Shown: in pieces, positions 6,396 to 13,678 of the stretch
How positions within the stretch are numbered: position 1 is the stretch's first letter
How the letters are laid out: each line of letters starts with the position of its first letter
Origin: S012-113 sp965368405
GTDB lineage: Bacteria > Bacteroidota > Bacteroidia > Cytophagales > Cyclobacteriaceae
NCBI GenBank assembly: GCA_965368405.1
Contig: CBDUMS010000084.1
Span: 1 to 16,182 of the forward strand
Length of the DNA stretch: 16,182 nucleotides
Direction: 5' to 3'
Translations under genes and position numbers: made by a program
The notes under the pieces: model-generated
Database searches by the model: none
What the model was told of the DNA's origin: nothing
Seen by the model: only the letters and a program-made list of their open reading frames with translations

Positions 6396-7517
6396 ATGAA
6401 AAAAGCATTTAAATATTTAGGGTACACTCTTCTTGGGTTAGTGGCTTTTTTCGTCCTTGCCACAACTGTTTTTCTTAATACCAGCCCTCAATTTGGGAGA
6501 GCGCCATCTAAGAGTCAAGCAGAAACATATGCGAAAACCGGACATTATGAAGATGGCATTTTCGTGAATGAGATCAAGACAGAGATGGATCTAGAACCGG
6601 GGCGATTGCTAAAGAAGATGTTCGAAGATGCTCCAAATCGAGATCCGGGGGGCAATATTGATGTTATAAAAGTAGACTCGCTCGATATTGTTACTCTAGA
6701 AGACTCTATAAGTAGGATTACATGGTTTGGTCATTCTGCCTTTTTGCTCGAACTTGAAGGCAAAAAAATATTGCTCGATCCCATGTTAGGCAAGAGCCCG
6801 TCCCCAATTCCATGGCTTGGACCTCAGCGCTATTCTAACGAGTTACCCATAGCGATAGAAGACTTACCCTATATCGATGCTGTAATTCTATCGCATGATC
6901 ATTACGATCATTTAGACTATGAATCAATACAAAAGCTAAATGACAACGTTGGAGACTTCTATTCTCCCCTTGGAGTTGGCAACCATCTTATTTCTTGGGG
7001 TATTTCGGAGGATAGAGTTCATGAATTAAGCTGGTGGGACTCGATTCAAATAGATAGTATTACCTTGGTTTGCACACCGGCACGACATTTTTCAGGTAGA
7101 GGTCTATTTGATCGGTCTACAACCATGTGGTCGTCATGGGTGATTAGTGGAAAAAATAAGAAAGTTTACTTCAGTGGGGATGGCGGCTATGGTCCTCACT
7201 TCAAGGAGATTGGTAAAAAATACGGCCCATTCGATTTGGCGTTAATGGAATGCGGTCAATACAATGTTGATTGGAAAGCCATTCATATGATGCCTGAAGA
7301 GACTGTCCAGGCAGCAATAGATGTAAAAAGTAGATATTTTATGCCAATTCATTGGGGTGCTTTTACCCTTGCCTTCCATGATTGGGATGACCCCATTGTT
7401 AGGGCCTCTGCGGAAGCGCAGCGGAAAGCTGTACCCATTATTACTCCCAGAATAGGGCAAGCGCAAATAATAGGCGATTTGTCTACCGATATGCCTAGAT
7501 GGTGGCTGAAGTACTGA
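6396..7517 (+). CDS. Membrane-anchored metallo-beta-lactamase-fold hydrolase
   Basis: An N-terminal hydrophobic helix at about residues 8-29 anchors or exports the 373-residue protein. The catalytic domain starts near residue 108 with ITWFGHSAFLLELEGKKILLDP, typical of the UlaG/NAPE-PLD-like branch of the superfamily. The metal-binding motif SHDHYDHLD is at 166-174 (His167, His169, Asp171, His172). Later ligands are His in TPARHFSGRG, Asp in YFSGDGGYG and His in MPIHWGAF. The set suggests a complete di-metal site. Relatives include RomA-like proteins and N-acyl-phosphatidylethanolamine phospholipase D, so a lipid phosphodiester substrate at the membrane is possible but not shown. The ATG at 6396 was chosen because it gives a normal KKAFK plus hydrophobic start. 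Confidence 0.88.
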   Translation: MKKAFKYLGYTLLGLVAFFVLATTVFLNTSPQFGRAPSKSQAETYAKTGHYEDGIFVNEIKTEMDLEPGRLLKKMFEDAPNRDPGGNIDVIKVDSLDIVTLEDSISRITWFGHSAFLLELEGKKILLDPMLGKSPSPIPWLGPQRYSNELPIAIEDLPYIDAVILSHDHYDHLDYESIQKLNDNVGDFYSPLGVGNHLISWGISEDRVHELSWWDSIQIDSITLVCTPARHFSGRGLFDRSTTMWSSWVISGKNKKVYFSGDGGYGPHFKEIGKKYGPFDLALMECGQYNVDWKAIHMMPEETVQAAIDVKSRYFMPIHWGAFTLAFHDWDDPIVRASAEAQRKAVPIITPRIGQAQIIGDLSTDMPRWWLKY

Positions 7518-7521
7518 TTAA

Positions 7522-8139
7522 TTATTTGATGCGAGAAAAGACATATAGCAATTCTGCTCCTATTTGGTCTGACCTTTCTCGATAGGCCTTTTCCTCATCA
7601 GGAGTTCCGTCAAACGCTTTAGGATCTTCATACAATAATGAAATCTGTTGCGCTGCGCCTGGAATAAAAGGACAATTCTTCTCTGCATCAGAGCAGGTCA
7701 TAACTGCGGCAAAATCGTCACAAGGGCTCGACTCTGCATCATACAGTTTTGAGTACGCGACTATTGGTTTATCAAGTTCATTAAACTTAACAAAGCAATT
7801 TGGGTTGATCTTCTCGCCCATAGTAATTTCAAAACCCGCATCGCGTAACGCGTTGATAGCATTAATATGAAAAGCTGTTGTTTCGGTTCCTCCGGAGCAG
7901 GAATTGATCTTAACATTAAAATAATGCGAGGCTGTTGCCGCCCAGATTTGAGCAAGCTGACTTCGTCTTGAATTGTGGGTACAGATAAAGTTTAAACTTA
8001 CCTCTTCGTTGGCCGAAACTTTCTTTTGTACATAGGCGATAAGAGGCTCCAGAACCTTTTTACGTTCCTTTGGAATAGCATTATTCCTTAACCTCTCGAT
8101 GGTATTTTCAAGTGAATCGAAAACATTCATACCCAACAA
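7522..8139 (-). CDS. ArsC-like arsenate reductase / low-MW thiol phosphatase
   Basis: The 205-residue protein carries the CX5R phosphate loop CTHNSRRS at 53-60 (nucleophile Cys53, Arg59) of the low-molecular-weight phosphatase fold. It also has the TCSDAEKNCP stretch, with Cys149 and Cys156 corresponding to the redox pair of thioredoxin-coupled ArsC (CGDADExCP). Together these favour arsenate reductase over a plain tyrosine phosphatase. An additional helical region of about 45 residues precedes the catalytic loop. No arsR, ACR3 or other ars gene is in the window, so it is an orphan. It ends 4 bases from the convergent hydrolase. ATG codons at residues 1 and 4 are both possible starts. Confidence 0.8.
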   Translation of the reverse strand: MLGMNVFDSLENTIERLRNNAIPKERKKVLEPLIAYVQKKVSANEEVSLNFICTHNSRRSQLAQIWAATASHYFNVKINSCSGGTETTAFHINAINALRDAGFEITMGEKINPNCFVKFNELDKPIVAYSKLYDAESSPCDDFAAVMTCSDAEKNCPFIPGAAQQISLLYEDPKAFDGTPDEEKAYRERSDQIGAELLYVFSRIK

Positions 8140-8190
8140 GAATACAATTATCCCTTGAAAATGCTAACTCATTTCAGAAAAATTCTGCGC

Positions 8191-8994
8191 CTACCAATGG
8201 CTCACATACCAATTTATCGATTTAGATAGGTAGTCGGTAATCACCTGACGATTCTCGCTAAAACTTCCGTTAGTAAGTGCGGTAAGTGGCAATATTGAGC
8301 CCTTCCATTTGTCATTTAGCTCCCAGATTCCTGCTTCCATTTCTGGTAAGTTTTCGTATTTAATTTGGCCATGGATAGGATACCCAGACATGTAGAAATA
8401 GGGCTGACCTACCATTTCGTCTTGCATGGCAAGTCCAAATCCAAGACCTAACTTTTGGCCAATTTCTACATACATGCCAGTATCAAAATGATGAGGCCAA
8501 ATTCTAACATCACCTACAATTTGGATATCACCCATCACAAGAAATGATAATCTATTGGCTAATTGGCGAAAAGATTTCCAAACTCTAAGGTGAATATTAT
8601 CAATTTCAGAGATCGGCTCATTCGCAAAAGGATAATCGGGTATTTTAAAGTGTAATGGATCCTTAAAACCCTGAGGTTTTAGATTGAGGTCTCCTAATCT
8701 ACTATCAATTTCGTCCTCGACATCGGTAATCATTTTGCCGAGTGTTCCAATAGTTAAAACTGGTTCTTTATGTGAATTTAACCATTCAAACTCATACGTT
8801 TTAAGATTGAGGGTAAGTAGTAGTTGATCTTTACCATTGTTTATCCAACGTCCAACAATTCTACTATCCAGGGTATCAAAGTATAGATTTGTATGGCTGT
8901 CGTCTGGCTTTGATGGCACGTAACTCCGATTCGCCTTAGCAATTACCTGACTTAAGAAATGGAGCTTTTGATCTGCGTATGTATAGCCTTCCAT
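8191..8994 (-). CDS. Conserved-looking protein with WPHHFD motif, unknown
   Basis: I do not firmly recognise this 267-residue protein. It has no signal peptide or membrane segment, so it is probably cytoplasmic. The first 100 residues include a strand-rich part (LLLTLNLKTYEFEWL). The central part holds VRIWPHHFDTGMYVEI with Trp166, His168, His169 and Asp171, followed by a Gly-rich stretch GLGFGLAM and QPYFYMSGYP. The paired His-His-x-Asp and the later Gly/Tyr run look conserved, possibly a metal or catalytic site, but that is a guess. It lies 51 nt upstream of the ArsC-like gene in the same direction, so the two may be co-transcribed. Confidence 0.75.
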   Translation of the reverse strand: MEGYTYADQKLHFLSQVIAKANRSYVPSKPDDSHTNLYFDTLDSRIVGRWINNGKDQLLLTLNLKTYEFEWLNSHKEPVLTIGTLGKMITDVEDEIDSRLGDLNLKPQGFKDPLHFKIPDYPFANEPISEIDNIHLRVWKSFRQLANRLSFLVMGDIQIVGDVRIWPHHFDTGMYVEIGQKLGLGFGLAMQDEMVGQPYFYMSGYPIHGQIKYENLPEMEAGIWELNDKWKGSILPLTALTNGSFSENRQVITDYLSKSINWYVSHW

Positions 8995-9070
8995 GACGTT
9001 TTTTCTGCGTTTAATTTTAAAAAATATTACGGTGTAAATTTACTAAATAACAGGCGTTTAATGACTATAG

Positions 9071-9113
9071 AAGTCGATTATTATTGAATACTTTGCAAAA
9101 TAAACTTCGACTT
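9071..9113. repeat. Spaced inverted repeat in the 8995-9198 intergenic gap
   Basis: AAGTCGA (9071-9077) and TCGACTT (9107-9113) are exact reverse complements 29 nt apart. Just beyond lies AATGA-6 nt-TCATT (9115-9130). The 204-base gap between the DUF1697 gene and the WPHHFD gene otherwise shows no coding potential. A regulatory role for the downstream minus-strand gene is possible; the arms are short and chance is not excluded. Confidence 0.25.
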
Positions 9114-9198
9114 TAATGACAATTATCATTGTTTAGTTCGAGAGCATATAGCGATGTTTATTCAGCCCTTTAAATTATGTGAAATACTAATATATCCG

Positions 9199-9741
9199 TC
9201 AAGAGGAAGCAGCGAGTTCCGCTAATTTTAAGGTAGTATTCCAGTTTCTACTCGTTGCTTTTACCTTTAACTTAGACTCTATAAGGTTATTCGTAAGCTT
9301 TGATTTACCCGCTCCTTCTTCATAAAAAATGTAAATTACCGAGCCCCTTATTTCATAACGGTCTAGCATCGTATTGAATTCCCTGAGCCTTTTTATATTC
9401 TCTTCCTGTGGAGCTTGCTTTAAGATGGTTAAGTATAGCTTTTTGGTATCAACGGTATCATTAAGATATGGATTCAAGCTAATGATTTTAGTGAGGTAAG
9501 ATGGCTCAAATGCGAATATCTCAACTTCAAAGCCATACTTCCCTTTAATCAATATGTAAATCTGTTCCTCTACCAAGCTTGCATCATTCTCCTTTGCATC
9601 AAGAATAATATTTCCACTCTGAATATAGGTTTGCACACTTTCGAAACCAGCATCGGATAGTGTTTCCCGAAGCTCCGACATTATTATTTTCTTTTGCCCG
9701 CTTACATTAATACCTCTTAGAAGCACAATAAACTTTGTCAT
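9199..9741 (-). CDS. DUF1697 family protein
   Basis: The 180-residue protein begins MTKFIVLLRGINVSGQKKI, the signature start of the DUF1697 family, and continues with the characteristic LRETLSDAGFESVQTYIQSG stretch. The C-terminal half contains the expected TxRNWNTTLKLAEL motif. Length fits the family. Function is unknown; members are small cytosolic proteins widespread in bacteria. The start lies 14 bases after the stop of the upstream permease gene, so they are likely one transcript, but the pairing gives no clear functional hint. Confidence 0.9.
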   Translation of the reverse strand: MTKFIVLLRGINVSGQKKIIMSELRETLSDAGFESVQTYIQSGNIILDAKENDASLVEEQIYILIKGKYGFEVEIFAFEPSYLTKIISLNPYLNDTVDTKKLYLTILKQAPQEENIKRLREFNTMLDRYEIRGSVIYIFYEEGAGKSKLTNNLIESKLKVKATSRNWNTTLKLAELAASS

Positions 9742-9755
9742 ACTACTAAAATAAC

Positions 9756-12119
9756 CTATTCGTTCCGAAGTGAATTTACAGGATTTGACCTAGCTGCTTT
9801 TCGGGCCTGATACGAAACTATAATTAGTGAAAAACTTAAAACAAGTAGACCTGCCAGTGGCATTAACCACCAAGCAATGCTAATTCGTATTGGGTACCGA
9901 TCTAGGTACGTATCCATCAAATAATACGAGAGCGGCCCAGCGACCAAGAAGGCCGTTAGTACGAGCCAGGTGAAGTCCTTCGAGATTAGACTAATGAGAC
10001 CGTTGACCGATGCTCCCAGCACTTTCCTTATTCCAATTTCTTTGGTGCGCTGCTCAGCGGTATATGATGCTAATCCGAACACGCCCAAGCTTGTTATTAA
10101 TAGGGCCAAAACTGAAAAGCTTAGTGCTAACTGTCTGGTAAGTTTAATGGTAGTAAACTTTCGTTGAAATTCTTCATCGACAAAGCTATAATCGAACGGA
10201 TATGCAGGGTTATACTTACTAAAAAGTTCTTTAAGAGTAGCCAATGACTCCTGAATGTCTTGTCCTCTTTTCAACCTTAAAGTAATTACCCCTCCCCAGT
10301 TATCCAGAATATTAAATAATGGTTTAACCTCGCGATAAGGTGATTCGCTTAGGACATTATCGTACACACCTATCAAAACCCTTTTTTGACCCCAGAGATC
10401 GAGTTCTGCACCAATGGGGTTTTCTAATTGCATCAATTCAAGTGCTGCCCTGTTAACAATAATTGCACTTGTGTCGCTGGCAAAATCTTTTGAAAATTCG
10501 CGCCCCATTACCATATTAATGCCCATCGTTTTGGCATAATCATACTCCGAAACAATGGTGCTAAAAATTACCTGAGTTTCTTCTGGTTTTCCCGGCCAAC
10601 TAAGGAAATTATTAGAAGAGATCTGGGCAATACTGCTATTAGATCTTGTCATGGACTCAACCGCGCCAGATTGGAGGACTTCATTTTTCAAGACTTCATA
10701 ATTCTCTTCTAAATCTTCGTTAAAATCAATTGTAATGAGGTTTTCCTGATTATAGCCTAAGGTTCGATTCTGGATCATACTAATCTGCTGATAAATAGCA
10801 AAGGTGCCAACAACAAGAATCATAGCTATCGCAAATTGAAGGACTACAAGCACTTTTCTAGGAGTGTTTGCTCCCTTGCCAACAGAAATTACACCCTTTA
10901 AGGTTTTAACCGGTGTGAAAGAGGATAGGTAAAATGCGGGATAACTTCCGGCAATTAATCCAGTACCAAAGACAAGAACAGCTGTAAAAATCCAGAACTG
11001 AGCGCTCGTAAAATCAAGAGTCAACTGCTTATCTACAGTTAGATTAAAGGCGGGTAAGGCAAGGAGGACTAGTCCGATCGCTAGAATGTAAGATATTAGA
11101 GAAATCAGTATAGATTCGCTTAAAAACTGAATTATTATTTCAATTCTTCGCGACCCAATACTTTTACGTATACCAACTTCCTTTGCTCTTTTTTCAGACC
11201 TGGCTGTGGCAAGGTTCATAAAGTTTATACAGGCAATCAACAGAATGGCAATGCCTATTGCGAGGAATAACTGAACATACTCAATTCTGCCGCCTGCTTC
11301 TTTCCCATTCTCAAATTCATAAAGACGCCACCTTTCCATTGGGTAGAGAAAAAGGTCTCGAACGTACGAATCATTAGGATCCTTTTCCGTAAGCATATTC
11401 ACAATGCTTGATTCCACAATGGTTTGATATTGACTATCGGCCAGCTCCACAAATACCTGAAAGGAGTTGTTTCCCCAATTATCTTTATTATCGACAACCC
11501 ATGGATTGGTATTTTCTCGTTCTTTCCATGGCATTAGATATTCAAACTGAAAGCTTGAGTTGCCAGGAATATCTTCGATAATGGCCGTAATAGTAAGGTC
11601 ACTCTTATCATTTACCCTTACAACTTTACCCATTGGGTTAGCCCCATCAAAAAGCTCCTCGCCAAGTGATTTAGTTATTACGATAGATTTTGGGTCATTA
11701 AATGCTAGAGTCGGATCACCTTGCAAATACTTAAATTCAAACATGGTAAGAAACTCTTTGCTCACCCAATAGCTTCTGCGGAGCAGTTTTTTATCATTAA
11801 ATACAATGAGTCGCTCACCTCCCCAATCTGCAACCGTTGCATTACTAATTTGGTGATGTGCCGATTTCATCGCCTCATAAGCAGGCAACGGAACCGATGC
11901 CCATGTATTAACCTTATCGTTAAAGTGAGCATTAATCATGAGCTGATACAACTTTTTGTGCTTGGGCACGAACTTATCATAGGAGAGCTCATCACTTACC
12001 CAAAGAAGAATTAGAATAGAACTGGCTATACCTATTGCGAGGCCCGAGACATTTATAAACGAGTAAATCCTGGTTTTAAAGAGGTTACGGAGAGTAACCA
12101 AGAGGTAATTACGTATCAT
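9756..12119 (-). CDS. MacB/FtsX-like ABC transporter permease
   Basis: The 787-residue protein has the duplicated layout common in Bacteroidota. A first membrane helix (about 20-42, LAIGIASSILILLWV) leads into a periplasmic MacB_PCD-like domain. A first FtsX block follows from about 280 to 410 with the cytoplasmic KRAKEVGIRKSIGS coupling segment. A second helix and periplasmic domain run from about 425 to 665. A final FtsX block carries TKEIGIRKVLGAS and ends NPVNSLRNE. Such permeases normally work with a separate ATPase in tripartite or lipoprotein-handling systems; none is encoded next to this gene. The substrate is unknown. The reading frame is intact across both modules. Confidence 0.93.
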   Translation of the reverse strand: MIRNYLLVTLRNLFKTRIYSFINVSGLAIGIASSILILLWVSDELSYDKFVPKHKKLYQLMINAHFNDKVNTWASVPLPAYEAMKSAHHQISNATVADWGGERLIVFNDKKLLRRSYWVSKEFLTMFEFKYLQGDPTLAFNDPKSIVITKSLGEELFDGANPMGKVVRVNDKSDLTITAIIEDIPGNSSFQFEYLMPWKERENTNPWVVDNKDNWGNNSFQVFVELADSQYQTIVESSIVNMLTEKDPNDSYVRDLFLYPMERWRLYEFENGKEAGGRIEYVQLFLAIGIAILLIACINFMNLATARSEKRAKEVGIRKSIGSRRIEIIIQFLSESILISLISYILAIGLVLLALPAFNLTVDKQLTLDFTSAQFWIFTAVLVFGTGLIAGSYPAFYLSSFTPVKTLKGVISVGKGANTPRKVLVVLQFAIAMILVVGTFAIYQQISMIQNRTLGYNQENLITIDFNEDLEENYEVLKNEVLQSGAVESMTRSNSSIAQISSNNFLSWPGKPEETQVIFSTIVSEYDYAKTMGINMVMGREFSKDFASDTSAIIVNRAALELMQLENPIGAELDLWGQKRVLIGVYDNVLSESPYREVKPLFNILDNWGGVITLRLKRGQDIQESLATLKELFSKYNPAYPFDYSFVDEEFQRKFTTIKLTRQLALSFSVLALLITSLGVFGLASYTAEQRTKEIGIRKVLGASVNGLISLISKDFTWLVLTAFLVAGPLSYYLMDTYLDRYPIRISIAWWLMPLAGLLVLSFSLIIVSYQARKAARSNPVNSLRNE

Positions 12120-12186
12120 AAGAGAGTGTTTTACCCTTATATAGACTCCAAAATGCTAAAATGGTTGCAGATGTTCTTGTTTATTC

Positions 12187-12960
12187 TTAGAATAATGTTT
12201 CCTGCGAAAGCTCAGGATAGTCAAATTTATTAGCAGCCTCAGGCACGTTACCAAGTGATTCCTTACCACGAAGACGACGAACTGTATAGGCTTCTAGGTC
12301 CTCTTTAAACGGCTTTATAAGGGATTCTATTTTCTTTTTATCAGCATCATTATTAATTGGTTCGAGCCATTGCTCAATTTCATCTCCTTGTAGAATTACA
12401 GGCATCCTGGACTCTTTAAGTTTAGGGTTATTATGGATTTGAGCCAAGAGCTTATTTGCTTTGGTAGTTACTATGGTAAAAGAGTTGATCAGTTCTCCAG
12501 TATCCTTATTGAGCCATTCACTCCAGAGGCCAGCCACAGCAAAAGGTTCCCCCGATTTATGCTGTATAAGGTGAGGGTATGTTTTCCCTTTTAAATGATG
12601 GTGTTCATAAAAACCATCGAGTATAATTATGCATCGTTTATGCAAAGCCGACGATTTAAAAGAAGGCTTTACGAAGATGGTTTCACCTCTGGCATTTAAG
12701 GTGTTATTCCATAATTTGAGTTGTTGTTGAGAATCCTTTACCCATTCCGGTATCAACCCCCAAATGGCCAATTCGGGATTCTTCGGAGATCTATTAGGGT
12801 AGATTAAACTATAAGGGTGAGCATAGCCCGAAGCATGATACGTGTTATCTTCAATAAAGGGCCGCAGTTTTTCCCGTAGCTCTTCGATCATCTTCTCATC
12901 AGAGAGAAATTCAGCCCTCCGCAGCTGAGACTCTAAGCTCGCCTTAATATCATAGCACAT
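12187..12960 (-). CDS. yedK: SRAP domain protein (YedK/HMCES type)
   Basis: SRAP proteins form a stable thiazolidine crosslink with abasic sites in single-stranded DNA through Cys2 after Met removal. Here Cys2 follows the initiator Met (MCYDIKA), which fixes the start at 12960. Other active-site residues are visible: Asn89 and Arg91 in NARGET, Glu119 in LDGFYEHH, and the His of AQIHNNP upstream of RMPVILQG. The 257-residue length fits, with an N-terminal helical insertion at about 9-35 that is charged. The loop between IH and RMP is a few residues longer than in the E. coli protein. The gene lies between a lipoprotein gene and a permease, not in a visible SOS operon, and its start codon sits in a hairpin. 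Confidence 0.93.
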   Translation of the reverse strand: MCYDIKASLESQLRRAEFLSDEKMIEELREKLRPFIEDNTYHASGYAHPYSLIYPNRSPKNPELAIWGLIPEWVKDSQQQLKLWNNTLNARGETIFVKPSFKSSALHKRCIIILDGFYEHHHLKGKTYPHLIQHKSGEPFAVAGLWSEWLNKDTGELINSFTIVTTKANKLLAQIHNNPKLKESRMPVILQGDEIEQWLEPINNDADKKKIESLIKPFKEDLEAYTVRRLRGKESLGNVPEAANKFDYPELSQETLF

Positions 12961-12991
12961 GCAGCAAATTTAATCATTTGCTGCATTGTGC
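12955..12991 (-). repeat. Long hairpin covering the SRAP start codon
   Basis: ATGCAGCAAAT (12959-12969) and ATTTGCTGCAT (12976-12986) form a perfect 11-bp stem with a 6-nt loop. GCAC (12955-12958) and GTGC (12988-12991) extend it by four pairs past a single bulged base at 12987. In the minus-strand transcript the 3' arm contains the ATG (12960-12958) and Cys2 codon of the SRAP gene. It may control translation, or act as an operator or part of the end of the lipoprotein transcript (stop at 13001). No T-run follows, so intrinsic termination is less likely. Confidence 0.6.
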
Positions 12992-13000
12992 CATGCTAGC

Positions 13001-13516
13001 TTAATTTGTAATAGTGGTGCCTAAAGCATTAAAAGTGCCACTAACGGCCACGGCGTTACCCGAGGCATCAATCAGATTGAGATTAAAGGTTCCTTTTACC
13101 CGGGTGTTTTCTACACTGGAAATAACGAGCTCGTTGGTCTTCGTTAAGTCAGGAAAAACAAAAGAAGTTGTTGCATTTTCATACCATAATAATACAATTT
13201 GATCGCCAGCATTGGCCTCAGGTGAATAGGTGCCTGCAACTATTCCGGCTTCATTATTTTCCTGCGAAACCGTTAGGGTTATTAGCTCTTCAGAATCCTC
13301 AGGGTTCTCCAAATAGATAGCCAATGTACTTGACACAGGGTCGTCTGAAGTATTCAATATTTGCCCAAAATTTGCTTCACCGCTGAACGATGTTGACACA
13401 AAGCCAGTTACTGTTGCACTAAATTCACTAGAGAGCGGGTTAAGCTCTTCGAGTGCCTCTTCGCAGGAAGAGAACAATAATGGAATAGCCAGTAGAATAG
13501 TAATGATTTTTTTCAT
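13001..13516 (-). CDS. Small lipoprotein, unknown function
   Basis: The 171-residue protein starts MKKIITILLAIPLLFSSC, a lipoprotein signal with lipidated Cys18. The residues right after it, EEALEEL, are acidic, which resembles the export signals that send Bacteroidota lipoproteins to the cell surface; that location is an inference. The mature part is rich in Thr, Ser, Val and Asn with alternating strand-like segments (GTYSPEANAGD, VKGTFNLNLIDASG, VSGTFNAL), suggesting a small beta-sandwich. It resembles Bacteroidota lipoproteins of the DUF6252 style, but I am not sure of the family. It is divergent from the fibronectin type III gene across a 162-base gap. Confidence 0.8.
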   Translation of the reverse strand: MKKIITILLAIPLLFSSCEEALEELNPLSSEFSATVTGFVSTSFSGEANFGQILNTSDDPVSSTLAIYLENPEDSEELITLTVSQENNEAGIVAGTYSPEANAGDQIVLLWYENATTSFVFPDLTKTNELVISSVENTRVKGTFNLNLIDASGNAVAVSGTFNALGTTITN

Positions 13517-13678
13517 ACAGTTTGTTTTATAGTTACTCCTGAATACAACCTCGGCGTAAAGAGTAACCTGGTTAGAATAACTAAGGTCTAATTAAAGAGA
13601 TTAATTAAATATCGTTTGCTCGTTATAAAATATTTGAATATTTTAGTTACGGCTTGTTAGATGTAAAGATTAAGAGTA

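Noticed and set aside
6384..6398. Four-codon leader frame ATG GCG ATC TTA TGA overlapping the hydrolase start
   Set aside because: It is too short to support; the overlap is likely chance, and the ATG at 6396 gives a normal membrane anchor.
9114..9131. Fur-box-like sequence around AATGACAATTATCATT
   Set aside because: The spacing between AATGA and TCATT is 6, not the 3 of the classical box, and no iron gene is adjacent.
11721..12014. Plus-strand frame of 97 codons
   Set aside because: It is antisense to the well-supported permease gene.
13589..13607. Inverted repeat TAATTAA / TTAATTA in the divergent lipoprotein and fibronectin gap
   Set aside because: It is all A/T with 7-bp arms; it cannot be told from background composition.
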